DNA of 64,000 nucleotides from Dysidea avara (lineage: Eukaryota > Porifera > Demospongiae > Dictyoceratida > Dysideidae). Every line of letters starts with the position of its first letter. Position 1 is the stretch's first letter. Under the pieces are notes generated by a model. That model ran no database searches, was not told the DNA's origin, and was given only the letters and a program-made list of their open reading frames with translations. Positions 1 to 47,314 of the stretch are shown here, piece after piece. A program made the translations under genes and the position numbers. Location: positions 22,963,133 to 23,027,132 of the forward strand of contig NC_089274.1 of the NCBI RefSeq assembly GCF_963678975.1, in the 5' to 3' direction.

Positions 1-1335
1 GTTAGATAACTTTATTTTACAGGCGATTACTTCCTGGGTGCCAGAGTAAGGAATTTCGTGTGAAACTATGGTGTTATGACAGGCTATGAAGACACCACCA
101 TAACCATCCTCTCTATCATGTCGATATATATTGAAATTGGGAGGGAATACTTCAGCATTGTGTATAGCAGGAGATAGCCATGATTCACAGCCAAATATTA
201 AATCAGGATGAATTTGATTTACAAGGACAGCAAATAGATCTTTCTTGGGGTAAATACTTTGACAATTAATCGTGAGACACTTCAGGGAATTAGCCTTATG
301 AATACATGATGCTGTTTGACCACAGGGGCGGATCCAGGGGGGGGGGGGCTTTGGGGGCTGAAGCCCCCCCCCCCCTTTTCATATTTAGGCTTTACTTGAT
401 CAATATGCTGAGTATTATAATGAAATTTTGTCTTAGTATAATTATATGATCACTAATAATACAAATACTCATAAAACCACCTTATAAACATCTTTCCAAG
501 ATATTATCAGTGGATTTATACTAAAGTTTATGCAACAAGGACCCGGATCAGCATTGGAGGTGTACAAGATCGAGGTACTCTAATAGAGCAGTCAGCTAAC
601 TACTCTAATAGAACATTCACTGGAAACATGTAGTTGGTTCTGTTATGGAAATTTTCCAAATCTGCCTGCACCTATACATACAATGAAGTGCAGTGGTCTG
701 TTTAAAGGGCTTCATTCATCAACTTGTGTAGTTAATATGTATGGCAATACTTAATTCAGGTACACAATTTCCATTGAAAGTGCTCTCAGATTCAATCTTG
801 TATTGTTCAAATTTCAAAATTTTCCACTTTCAACATTATTATTCTAACATGCACCTATTTAGTGTTGTGCAATTGTGAGAGGGGTGCATCATGTATTTGG
901 TTGTCTGTATCTACCCAAACTTTTCCATTAGCAAAATGCTTCAGAGAGCCATACCTATATAATCTAAAGGCAGTATATAAAATATCTACAGGCAGAAAAT
1001 ATTATGAATTTTATGTGGAAATGTCTCCAAATTGCAGTGTTTTAGCATCTATTTTTCAAAATTTTCCTGGGGGGCATGCCCCCAGACCCCCCTAGTTCCA
1101 GCATGCTTCACATGCTGGGAAGTGTACTTCACACACCTCTATACCCAAGAGATTAGTACCTTGAGTTAGCCCCCCCCTTTTATAAATCCTAGATCCGCCC
1201 CTGGACCAGGTAGTCATTGAGAGGAAGACTGGTGCTCCATAGAATCAGGAGCAGTACTATTGGTAGAAGTGCTTGTAGGTAGGTTGCTAGAGGATTGAAT
1301 GTATTTGAAATCAATAACTTTACCATGTATAGGGT
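1..1335 (-). pseudogene. LINE endonuclease fragment, interrupted by a MITE
   Basis: Read on the minus strand, 322 to 1 encodes the start of an APE-type endonuclease of a non-LTR retrotransposon. Visible pieces are LTINCQSIYPKKDLFAVLV, HPDLIFGCESWLSP and YRHDREDGYGGVFIA, matching the usual order (N-x-Q/R-S, then E-x-W-L, then R-x-D-R-x-x-G-G-G-V) of Jockey/CR1/L2-like endonucleases. The fragment runs off the left edge of the window. The 5' part continues at 1335 to 1204 beyond a MITE inserted at 323-1203, and contains an in-frame stop, so it is a dead copy. The exact clade is not resolved. Confidence 0.7.
323..1203. repeat. MITE with CAGGGGCGGATCC ends and 5-bp target duplication
   Basis: An 881-bp element with inverted ends: CAGGGGCGGATCC on the left and its near complement (GATCCGCCCCTG) on the right, followed inside by G/C runs. 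It is flanked by the exact 5-bp direct repeat GACCA (318-322 and 1204-1208). It carries no convincing ORF. A reverse-orientation copy lies at 29771-31768 and a shorter relative at 55672-56157. CAG-starting ends recall hAT elements, but hAT usually makes 8-bp duplications, so the superfamily stays open. Confidence 0.9.
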
Positions 1336-1619
1336 TAGTCTGGCGCCGCCCGCCCCTTCGCAAAAAGTAAGGGTCTGGTGAAATACAAATACCTAATCAT
1401 TTCAAAAGGAATTCAATTAGACAGCGCACGTAATGCTTGTTACGTCAGATGATTGCACTTCAATTCGAACAAAAGCATTGTGTTGCCAAGGCGATTTCTG
1501 TGTGAACGTCATTGGCATGCACTAATTGGCTAGCGCCGAATCTGGGCGCTAGAAATGATTTAGTATCTGTATTTCACCAGACCCTTACTTTATGCGAAGG
1601 GGCGGGCGGCGCCAGACTA
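1336..1619. repeat. MITE with long inverted ends and 9-bp target duplication
   Basis: A 284-bp element whose two ends are near-perfect inverted repeats of about 50 bp, beginning TAGTCTGGCGCCGCCCGCCC. It is flanked by the exact 9-bp direct repeat GTATAGGGT (1327-1335 and 1620-1628). A 9-bp duplication is typical of Mutator-like (MULE) transposons, so a non-autonomous MULE is the best guess. No coding sequence is seen inside. Confidence 0.88.
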
Positions 1620-2094
1620 GTATAGGGTCCGCAATCCGAAAAATCTACTTTTACAAATCGATCCCCCTACAATTGTGGGATGTTCATTGTGGTATCCCAT
1701 TGCTAGATCCACCATGAAACCGGAGGCACGATTGTTGTCTTCACAGAAATATCAATTTTAGTATTTCGTGAGATGCAAAAATTGTTTTTAAAATTTCGTG
1801 CTCCACACAAAGAACGGGATAGAACTTGCTGCTTAGCTAGATATTATCTTGAGTTAATGTAGTTAAAAAGTACGCACAGTAATAAGCAAATGATTCACTG
1901 GGTTCCCGGCACAGGGTTGCTTTCTCTCAAAAAGCAGAAACCGAAACACAAATTTTCGAATTCAAACGCCAGCTGCCCTATACCAGCCAAGAAAGGAAAG
2001 CCAACTCTTCCTCATAGTAAGGTTGGATGCATAGTCTGTCTATGCTGTTAGTCTGGAAAGGATCTGAGACTTCTGATCGTGTATTGTTAGCTAA
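1620..2094. other. non-genic stretch, possible LINE 5' remnant
   Basis: No gene is visible. Because the 9-bp-TSD MITE at 1336-1619 sits next to the LINE fragment, this stretch may be the old 5' part of that LINE, but no protein similarity could be read. Confidence 0.35.
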
Positions 2095-2406
2095 GGGGGC
2101 ATCTCCAAACTGATTTTGATACGCTTAACGTCATAATGACACTAACTTCAGACCCCTCCCCACCCTCCTTAACGTCACACTATGAAAACAATGCATTGGC
2201 AATAGAAGCACAAAACATTATATTCTTTACCAGAAAACATAGTCTACAAACAGTATAGCTGTTTAATCACGTCACTTTCTCGAGTCTATAGCTGTTTACA
2301 CTACAACCACTTTAATAAAAATTAATAACGTCATGGGCTAAACCCCCCCTCCCCCTTAACGTCATTATGACGTTAAGCGTACCAAAATCAGTTTGGAGAT
2401 GCCCCC
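2095..2406. repeat. Harbinger-like MITE (3-bp TAA duplication)
   Basis: A 312-bp element with inverted ends of about 45 bp beginning GGGGGCATCTCC and continuing through TTAACGTCAT on both arms. The flanks are TAA (2092-2094) and TAA (2407-2409). A 3-bp TAA/TTA duplication is characteristic of PIF/Harbinger elements. It lies 137 bp upstream of the phospholipase start codon, so it may be part of, or close to, that promoter. Confidence 0.8.
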
Positions 2407-2409
2407 TAA

Positions 2410-2543
2410 ATCCTATTAGTCACTTAAGAACCATTTAGCTATAGTACATTTTTATAGTCGTGACATCATCACGTCAGTAGCCGGCGCGTCGGTATACCTA
2501 TACGTGCCAACCCCTTGAGTTATAGTTAATCAAATAGCACAGA
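2410..2543 (+). promoter_or_regulatory. candidate promoter / 5' leader of the phospholipase C gene
   Basis: The stretch between the Harbinger-like MITE and the ATG at 2544 is more CpG-rich than its surroundings and holds CRE-like half sites (CGTCA in ATCACGTCAGT near 2470). No clear TATA box is seen. That the promoter lies here rests only on position. Confidence 0.3.
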
Positions 2544-37855
<35,312 letters not shown>

Positions 37856-38012
37856 CAATGGCATTGCTGAAAGTATTGCATAACTGTTAGCTATACACAC
37901 AATAAGAATCTAGATATATACAGCACACTGTCACGTAGCATGTAGTTTTTAGTATACTTTTGATGTAATCATATGTGCACTGTATATATACAGATCCATA
38001 AATAACTTGTTA

Positions 38013-38052
38013 TCAGTGCTGGTCACTGTAAAGTATTAATAATAATAATAAA
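38013..38052 (+). repeat. SINE 3' end with (ATA)n tail
   Basis: CAGTGCTGGTCACTGTAAAG followed by AATAATAATAATAAAA. The complement of the same 3' end is at 40690, 47905 and about 2980. Here it lies in the 3' untranslated region of the phospholipase gene. Confidence 0.6.
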
Positions 38053-38087
38053 ACTTTACTGTGTTGTATGTGCTACAGCACGTTTGC

Positions 38088-38093
38088 AATAAA
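38088..38093 (+). terminator. candidate poly(A) signal of the phospholipase gene
   Basis: AATAAA about 235 bp after the stop codon at 37855. An earlier AATAAAA at 38047 belongs to a SINE tail. Confidence 0.45.
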
Positions 38094-39704
38094 TGTTTTA
38101 GTACTCAAAAACAAGCTAAGATTTATTGAGCATGAAATAGATCAGTTTAGAAACTCTGTGTGGCACATGAAATCATTTTGCTGTCTACATAAATATTATG
38201 CTGATACCAATTGCTAATGTGTGTTCTGTTAGGAATCATAGGATATGCCATATTCAATGTTGTCATGCAAGAATCATTGATAGATGCATATATAATATAC
38301 AATGGCGGATCTAAGTGGATTTCTGTGGTTTTACATAAACCCCTTTTAAATTTAGCTCAGCGGCAGTTAGGTACCAACCTATTATGCTTTCAATTTACCT
38401 ATAATGCTATACTGCAGCGCTAAAAACTCTACCTATTGTGCATGCTCATAATTATGATGCCTATAGCTAATTTTACATATTTTGCTAATAAATTTACACT
38501 TTCTGAGTAGAAAAGAATAACTTTTAGCGTGTGATCAAAGGTATTAATTGTTGCCCATGTTCCTATTGGCTGCTTTTAATGCTACCTATAGCTAACAATC
38601 AACATCATATGCATGGTACACTTGTATTAAGATTGAATAGTACGCATTGCCAACTAGCTATGTACAAATTATTCTCAGTATTATTTTTTATGTAGTAGTA
38701 GCGTTGATACCAGTGTTTTCACTTTAAAAATAGTGTGGCATAATGGGAAAGAGAAAAGCAACATTAAAATTATTAGTATAACAGGTTGATTTAGGTTTAT
38801 AGTATGAATAAGCTACATGCACAGCACAGTGTAGGTTTCAAAAACATTCTTTTGGGTCAACTAATTGGACAGATGTACAAAAATGGAGGACATATTTATC
38901 TGTGTCAAATATGCCAGCATGATAAAAAAGATTATCAATCTATTTTCATGGAATTAAGCTCCATGGTTTAAAATATCTACCTAATATGCTAGCATTATAC
39001 TGGCATAGCTCTCTAGCCTATGAGAGCTGTCAGTGGAAACAGCAAATTAAACTGCAATAAAGCACACTCAAATGCATTGTACATAGTTCCCTAGATCGAT
39101 ACTCTCTAATAGAACAGTCAATTTGTAGTGAAATACTCTAGTAACTCTAATAGAGCATTCACTGATCAATATGGTTGCAAGAAATGTAGTTAACCTAGGA
39201 GCATAATGCAAATACTGAAGAGCACAATAGGTGAAAATTTGGGAAATTCCTGAAAGCATTTTGAGCATATTTGACTCAAGGACATATTATTTTTGTACGC
39301 ACCTCATTTTCTGTCTCACAACTGGCAAAGGCAATCAGGGGAAACACCCTAAGACTACTTCAAAACTGATCCCCCACCCCCAGCCCAGAAAACATACACT
39401 CCTGGAGTTCAATTGTGCACTCTAATTGTTTATAACAAATAAATTCACATGGTTCCATAATCGTACTAATAAATTGAACAGAGTGGTAGTATATAGGTGC
39501 TATTCACCCTTAACACCAACCATCAGCAAGATGTAGTGAATTTGTTATCCTGAGTGAACACAAGATATTTGGGAGGAGAGAATATTTTTGTAATTTACTC
39601 ATGTTACTATGTAACACGTGATGTACATAAGCATATTTTGATTTGATCACAAGTCTCATAATTATATTATTGCTGCTGTGTGTACTGTGTTTAACCCATG
39701 ATAT

Positions 39705-40200
39705 ATATATATACCACTTTGACACCTCAGATCAAAGGAAACCACAAGGCTTTATTTATGTATAAAACTGCCTTTGATTCTGAGGCAGTTGCAAAGCATC
39801 AGATTCCTTTGATTCTTTATATTGAGCTGCTTAAAGTTTTGAATTGTGGATTTGAATTTAGCATAAACTCAGATATATTGGTTTAGTTAGGTCATTCTCT
39901 TGAAAGAAAAATAATTGAGTGAGTCAGCATTGCATAGTTCAGTTACTAGGCATGACTAAATAATCATTTTCGTAATGTGGGATCGTTTTTCTACACAGTA
40001 CATTTCAACCATATGACAAGATGACTCACCTATACTCCTAAGTACTAATTTTAGCACCTTAGGTTACTTTCGTTACCCACAAAGTGGTTATTTGGTTATA
40101 AACAGCATATGATCACAACTAGTGAAACCCACAATCATTTCTTTTTGTGCCCACAATTTAAGCCCACAATCATTCCTTTTTCTGCCCACAATCATATCTT
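39705..40200 (+). repeat. dispersed repeat, copy 2 (first copy at 32580)
   Basis: Same order of blocks as 32580-33120: TACCACTTTGACACCTCAGA near the start and CCCACAATCATTTCTTTTTG near the end. Confidence 0.7.
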
Positions 40201-40319
40201 TAAGTTGGATTAGAGATCAAAGAAAAAAAAGTTGTGAAACAAGGGAATAGCTAAACAGTGGTAAAACAAGGAAAGTTGCCTATACCTGCTGGACATTAAA
40301 TCCCTAAACTTCAGTCTAT

Positions 40320-41225
40320 AACCATGACTAGTATCGCATTAAAAGAAAGAATGTCACCAAGATTATTTAATGCCATAAAACTACTTTTGAGTCAGAACAC
40401 ATGCCCCAATAATCAATTAAGTATGGAAAGGGAGGTGGCCATTACTCTTTGTTTTCAGCTATGTTCCACACATTACAAAGCGTTAAAAATGAAGAACAGT
40501 ATGAGAAACATCTCTGCAATCACCACAGGGAAGCTGCATTGCAGTATCACTAATCGATACTTTGTGTTGTCAGCAAAAAGAACTGGAACACAAAGGAGGA
40601 CAAAGGTAAGATATGTGTATTGTACGTACTGTGGTTGGCAAAAAAGGCACATCTTGGGATGAAGCGCAACTTCCAACAATGGCTGGAGGCTTTATTGTTA
40701 TTGTTATTAGCGCTTTACAGTAACCAGCACTGAAGGTCTGACAACAACATGTGCTGCAGCCTTAGGATTACCTAACCTAATTGCAAGGACTTAGACTTAG
40801 TGACTTATAGCTGAAAAGGTGTAACAGAAAAGGGGCCAAAGTAAGGAAAAAAATCCCTCCAACCCCAGGATTTGAACTGCAGGTCACTCAATGTCTAGTT
40901 GGGGACACACTCAGTCTCCTCCAGGAGAGATGGATTTTCTTTCTTAAACCTAAAGTATTTCTTCCTTAAACCTAAAGTAAAGTATTTAGATAGTTAGTCA
41001 ATCAGTCAGTCAGTCAGCATTAAATTCTGTTAAATAGAAACTTTTTACAATTCCATAGAGACTTTTTGGAAGAGTTTGGGATTGGTTTTGAAGACATTTT
41101 TAAGCTTGGCTGTGCCTAACCAATGCTGCCAAGCTTTCATGATAGGAAATTGAGGCTGGTTTTATGGTTATATTTTTGGCTGAAAAAGCCAAGACCTAAT
41201 ATACAGTACTACCATACTGCTCAAG
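40320..41225 (-). repeat. hairpin-ended repeat element, copy 2, hairpin missing, SINE inside
   Basis: Matches the 11659-12279 part of copy 1 (CAGCTATG, AACACAAAGGAGGACA, CAGTCAGTCAGTCAG, then the complement of the GTACTGTATAG end near 41205). The matching order is interrupted by a SINE at 40685-40925, so the SINE entered later. Confidence 0.6.
40685..40925 (-). repeat. tRNA-derived SINE
   Basis: On the minus strand it begins near 40925 with a tRNA-like head including GCAGTTCAAATCCTGGGG (box B) and ends at about 40690 with CAGTGCTGGTTACTGTAAAG and an (ATAACA)-type tail. The same 3' end occurs at 38013 (plus), 47905 (minus) and about 2980 (minus). Confidence 0.75.
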
Positions 41226-43952
41226 AAATTGATTGGCAGAAGGCTGAGTGAAATAGAGTAATGGCTCACATGAATCCATGCCTTATACCGACTTAGGTTA
41301 CTTTTAAAGCTGTAAAGTATACATAAGGTGGGCCCTTTAACTTGAAACCACAGCCATTCAAATTAAGCCCACACTTATTTATCTGAGGCTCATGCACATA
41401 CATTGAATTTGAATGTATGAATTAGCTAACTGGCTGAATTAATGCTGCCATAGGGCATGTTGTATTGTTAGTTGAACCACTGGTTGGAGTAGTGGAACTG
41501 CTAATTGGAGTAGATGATAAGCTACTATGTAGGTGCAGTAGCACTCGAGCTGTCAAGTGGAGTGATATATATCCTCCCAATGGATGATGGGATTTATCTT
41601 TGAACTCTTGAGTCAAATATGCTCACAATTTTTCCCAGAATGCTTTCAGGAATTTCCCAAAATTTTCATCCCATTATACTTGATAGGCTAGCAGCATTTC
41701 TTGCAATTAATTGTCTTGAAACATTTAATCAGTGAATGCTCTATTAGACTATTTCATTACAAAGTGACTATTCTATTAGAGGGTATCAATCTAAGGAGCT
41801 TTTGGGTGCTCTATTGCAGTTTTCAGTTCCACTGACTGCTCTATTATTGAGTATTAATCTATTTTTCATGGAATTAAGCTCCATAGTTTGAAATCTCTAC
41901 CTATATGCTAGCATTGTGTTGGCATAGCACTCCAGCCTATTATGCTTTTTATTGTGCCAGCATATTTGACACAGGCCTAACTATTTGAAGTGGCTGAGTC
42001 AGCATTATGGAAGGCAAGCTTAAATGTGAAGTAGGAGTGGGAACTCATTGTAGGGTACCATAACACCATTTAATTTTCAACATTTTCTGGTCGAACTTTC
42101 TTAGACATTGTAATGAACAAACCCATACAGTTTTCATGTTGTATATCCTAGCTCTAGATGTAATTTAACCCCTATATAGCTGTAATTAATTTGGGTGCTG
42201 GTAAGACACACCAGCATACCAGCTGCAGTACATAATCACTTTCTTTTTGTAAATGTATATGTATGTATGTATGTTCGTATGTATATATACTGTAACTGCA
42301 GCAAACTTAATAAATAAATTGATTATGTTGGACAACTAATGGCTTAGCATTCAGATCTATGTTACCATGGTAAATCACTTTGTTGATCTTGTCCAATACT
42401 GCATTATGGTATCCATCACTGTGATGTAAATGTTTCAGGTTTCACATTAGGGTGCAAAATTAAGCCACACTTGATCTCTAACTTGGGAAGTGAGAATATA
42501 GTTTCTTTTGTCATACCATGCTTGTGAGCTGATAAGATGTTCTGTTGGACAGTGACATAAACAGTGTGTAAAGATCAGTGAATTTCAGGTGACAAATTAA
42601 TTAGTGGTGTTTGCCAGATTGGTGATTCCAAATATAAGTAAACTAGCTGTTGTACAAACATGTAAGGTGGCCACCAACATCTTTGATTTTGCAGAGTAAT
42701 ATAAGTGGGTGCCTGTTACTAGTTAAATTGGGGGATGGATAAAACTCTCTTATCCTTTTGATAGCTTTGGGATAAAGTCATTACATGGTTTACTAACCAC
42801 AAAATGTGAAAAAAAATCTCACCATGCTGCACTTTCATTAAATTGAGCTCCATTAAAATATTCATCATGTCAGAATACTTTCTTAATCTGAAGTTGACTA
42901 AATATATTTGGGCTTAAGTTTTGTTTTCTGCCAGAAACTTGACTCAGAGCATAACTTTGAGAAAGCAGTACCTTGCCTAAGCCTAAATCCTTGAGTCTTG
43001 TGGTGAAATCATGACAGTTGAGAGGTTTGTACACAGTAGGTAGTTGTAAGCTATACAATTGAATTGCTTTTCTACTTTGTAGACAATGGAATAAGGTATG
43101 CACAATTAGTTAGAGGTTACTAGTAGCAGGTAAAAGTCAACATAGACAATTTTATCAAAGCCACAAAAAAGAAATTTAGTGCAGTTCCAGCAAGTCATTA
43201 AGGCAAGAAGTGATGAGAAAGCTGTAAAGGCAATTTCTTATAGAAGCATCCTCTTTTCTGGTTTCATTCCATTCCAGCCTTCGCACTCAGTACCCACCAA
43301 TGGACTTAAGTTATTTGAGTATCACTTATTAAATTCACTGACCGTATACACAAAGATCCATATCCGGTGTGTGCTTATTCAATGATAGTAGGGACACTGT
43401 AAGACTATAATACAGGTTTACATTGCATGGTACAAGTTGAGCCTATCAACCAAATATCTTTGTGCAGCTGCTCTCAAACTATTTGCGCTACCCTTCATAA
43501 ACAGGTCGTTTACATAGCTCATGCTAGTATGGTTGAATGAACAGAAAAGTGGGTTATTAGGTTACCTCCCAGGAAGACAGAGCTCTTGTACATCTACCAC
43601 TCACCTGTACATACACTAACCATCCAGTTCTTCTTACTTTACAATGTCTGATTGCCCACCATTATTGTGGTTGGGGGTGAAGTACATTAAATATTTTAAT
43701 GTTATAACTGCTTACATGTACATAAGCATGAAATGCAACAATTAATATTTATTTAATCCAACAAAATGTACTCATCAATTCATCATAATTATATGAAACA
43801 ATTAATTTATTGATGCGGTTTATTCAGAAAATATAGTATACATTACATAATAAAACACAATGGTAGTCACAGCATAAATATTATATCTATAAAGCTATGT
43901 ACAAGTTTATAGCAATACAAACATTCCACTATTGTGTAGCTACTATCTATAC

Positions 43953-46900
43953 TTATGACATAGAAATAATACTTTTATAAATAGCAAGAAATGCTTCATT
44001 TATGTTGATACCAGTCCTAGCACTAGTTTCAAAATATTTCAAGTTGTGCAAATTACTAAATTCTACTATCTTCTTTTCAGGAACCTGCCGTAAATGCACC
44101 AAATCACATTTATAGCCAACAAGAACTTTGTAGCAATCTGATGGTCCTTTATTGATCCTGATAAAACCAATGTCATATAGCTTAATTACATTTACATACT
44201 ACAAAAATGCATATATCAAGCATGCAAGCACATTATGGAAAGCCCTCTATCAAGAAGTGAGGTAGTATATCATACAGTATGATAGTACTGTATAGTAGGA
44301 ACCACAAAAGAGTAGGCGTGGCCCACAAAATAACATCACCCAAACACCAGCCTCAATTTTCCCTGATGATGACGAGGCAGTATTGGTTAGGTAAAACTAA
44401 GCCCAAGCAAGGATTCAGATGGACGTGAAACACCTTCAAAAAGTTGCTACGGAACTATTTAACGGAATTTTACACTGACTGAGTAACTGACTGACTGAGC
44501 AAGTAACTGACTGATGCCTTCAGACCAGTGTAACTCAATAACAACTAAGGCTACGGGTTTGATTTTTTCACTGTTCAACGTTACTTCGACTTGAGAGGTG
44601 CCTTTTGGCATACCTCAGTGCATACAATGTGTTTTTCATGGACTTACCAGTGTCTTCCATTCATTTTTGTTGACAGCGAAAAGTGTCGATTTTGCGGTAG
44701 CATGTGATGGCTTCCCTTCGTAACATAAATTGTTGTATTTTTCATAGTGGCTATTTTGATTGCAGAGGTGCTTTTCTAATAGTTCATTCGTACTGCTGTG
44801 TAATGGGTTGAACATAGCTGACAACAAAGTGTAATGAATACTTCACTTTTCAGACGATAATTGATATAGCCGGGGCGTGCGATGCCATTTCAGATGTAGT
44901 ATGCATGGGTTCATAGATAAGGGGTTCAAAAGTCATAATAATTATTTTTTAAAAAGTTAACAAACAAGTACACAGAAAAAAATTTGGAATTTTCAACTAG
45001 AGTAGGGACCATAGCGCATCGATAAAAAGTACTGAAACAAGCTGGAGTAGTGCATGATATTAAATCACAGTAAAACAATAAGAAGTGTTATATCCCTACT
45101 GTGCTCAAGTACCATAATGGAAGTGCATGCACAGTAGGGATATAACACTTCTTATTGTTTTACTGTGATTTAATATCATGCACTACTCCAGCTTGTTTCA
45201 GTACTTTTTATTGATGTCCTATGGTCCCTACTCTAGTTGAAAATTCCAATTTTTTTTCTGCATACTTGTAAAAGTATAGGAATTGCCAAGATTTTAGACT
45301 ACAATGACATTATTAGCAACTGGGATGGAAAATGAATAAGCCAGCAAACCAGTGAAGACTGTAGTCTACAATGTGTACATCGTTTACAGTGTATATTGCC
45401 TACACAATGCAATAACTCAAACATTAAATCTTAGATAAATCATGCCGTTAAACCTCATTTACAGGCATGGCATATTAATGGTGAAACAAGACTATGAAAC
45501 TCATGAACCAAATATGCACTAACCACAAATAATGAGTAGTAGCTTCTGATTGTCTTAGTAGTATACTGGTCCTGATTGCCACTGTTTTATTATAGACATT
45601 ATATATATAGCAAAGATGTGTCCATCAGCACAAAAATACATAATTATTATATTGATAACTACGGTCATCAATTATTATCGTTATCAAAACAAACTCATTA
45701 TTCATTATTGTTATTGTGATAAAGTACACAAATGTACACCAGGAGGACAGCCCAGAATGAGGAAGATACAGAGTATGCAGTTCTGGTTAAATACTAACTA
45801 TAATTCATGTCATGATAATGGTTTCCAATTATGGCTGAAGCAAGCATAAATTGCTAGCAAAAAGGTAAACTTTATGGACATAATGAAGTAATTTTATTAG
45901 TTTTTATGTGTGTAAACAGATATTGTAATATGCATTATCATTTTGCACAGCCCTCTAGTGGTTAGAGTGCAATGATGCAGGAAATTTTACTCACACATAA
46001 GTCCTTACCAAAATTTCTGCACGTTAACAAATGATGTCCAATTTGTAAAGTCAAATAAAACAAATATTCCTCTGGTCTGCTGAATATAGCCATCTAATAA
46101 TGCATTATAACGCTGACATCCGCTTGTGTCCCATATCTAAATGAAGTAATTAATAAAATTTATGCATCTGTTACTTTATGTCAATCAGTATATAGTGCAT
46201 TTACCCACATGACATCATCTCCAGCAATATACATTTTTAATGTGCAGACTGTTAGCAAAGTATTATAACCACTCTGTCCCTCTTCCATGCATATCACCAC
46301 TATTAATATGCAAAAACAGCCATAAAAGTTGTGTTTCCCAAAGAGTAGGCCATCATGTATACTGTACAAATCAGTCATTATGCATACCATCCTTTCAAGT
46401 AGCGTAAGTGACCAAATATCAAACAGGATTCATGCACACAAGAAAAGCAAACCATTTGGTGTTATGGCTATGCAGTTGTAAATATCAATATACAAAGTAT
46501 GGGCAATAACATTTCTTATAAAGACTCTCACTCTTTGTGTTAACAGGCTTTTAGCCTTCTCAGAGGTCCCTGGTGGAACAATAAGTCTTCATGGCAACAC
46601 CCTTCATATTGTCAAGCTATAAATTGATTGATTTTTAGTTTAACCTCATGGTAAACAGTCTGCAATACCACAAGCACAATCAAACTAGAGGCGTTGTTCT
46701 TTTCCATTGATTGATTACTGTGTAAGTCAACAGAACTAACTCAACACATGCAGTAAAAATGTTGTATACACTTAAGCCAATTCTGCAATTTCACATTACT
46801 ATAGATATTAACACTAGTAATGTTTACACATGAATTCTTAAGGCTGACAAGTTCAGGCTACACACTATATAGACATTATTGTAAGCTTCCAAATTTGTTA

Positions 46901-47314
46901 CGGAATTATCACTTGATTCATAACTTACAATAATAGTTACTATTTGATCATTGGCTACTTACACTATAAACAGCACAAAACACTGTAAACAGCACACACA
47001 CATATATAGGATAAATCACACACAGTACTGACCTGGAGCTTTGAAACAATTCCATTGTGATTTATCATTTTCATCATTATGTTGCTACCAATTGTTGCAT
47101 GTTGAAATAGATCACACTTTTCTGTCACATAATGAGTAATAAAGCAAGATTTTCCAACACTGTCATCACCAACCACTACCACTTTAACAGAGGAAAATTT
47201 TCTTTTTCTGTGTATTGCTGTGTGAATTACAACAACAACAATTGTAATAAAGTGGTAAATAAACCGAACTACACAATAAAAGGTTTCATTTGTAAGCATA
47301 CCAATTACCCACAT
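43953..47314 (-). CDS. Rab/Ras-like small GTPase with altered G motifs
   Basis: Three exons on the minus strand: up to about 47200-47033, 46136-46009 and 44157-43953 (stop TAA at 43955-43953), with phases 0 and 2 agreeing. Exon 1 has the P-loop GDDSVGKSCF and the switch-I threonine in FQHATIGSNI. Exon 2 has WDTSGCQRYNALLDGY. Exon 3 has GYKCDLVHLRQV (G4) and FETSARTGIN (G5). Two consensus positions differ: the G3 glutamine is cysteine, and the G4 asparagine is tyrosine. It ends YKSIISMS without cysteines, so no prenylation. The 5' end is unsure: the frame is open to a Met at 47314 through a hydrophobic stretch (FITIVVVVIHTAI), but an acceptor-like AATACACAG sits just before KKKFSSVKVV. It should bind GTP; its partners are unknown. 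Confidence 0.83.
44275..45270 (+). repeat. hairpin-ended repeat element, copy 3, complete
   Basis: Starts ACAGTATGATAGTACTGTAT and ends with a hairpin of about 250 bp (left arm from 44985, right arm to about 45255) whose arms share GGAATTTTCAACTAGAGTAG, AGTACTGAAACAAGCTGGAG and AAGTGTTATATCCCTACTGT. It is in opposite orientation to copy 1 at 11340-12279. The minus-strand frame 44827-44636 includes GKPSHATAKSTLFAVNKNEW, like copy 1. Lies in intron 2 of the GTPase gene. Confidence 0.8.

Larger units (their letters stand above)
38100..43952. other. intergenic region of repeats
   Basis: No host gene is seen between the phospholipase and GTPase genes. It holds the second copy of the CACTTTGACACC repeat (39705-40200), a hairpin-ended repeat with a SINE inside (40320-41225), pairs of the CTCTAATAGA motif near 39104-39163 and 41731-41785, and related sequence at 38880-39290 and 41600-41990 sharing CATGGAATTAAGCTCCAT and TATGCTAGCATT. 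The GTPase 3' end is at 43953. Confidence 0.55.

Noticed and set aside
862-1095. 77-codon ORF in the MITE at 323-1203
   Set aside because: No motif, and the reverse copy at 29.8 kb does not keep the frame.
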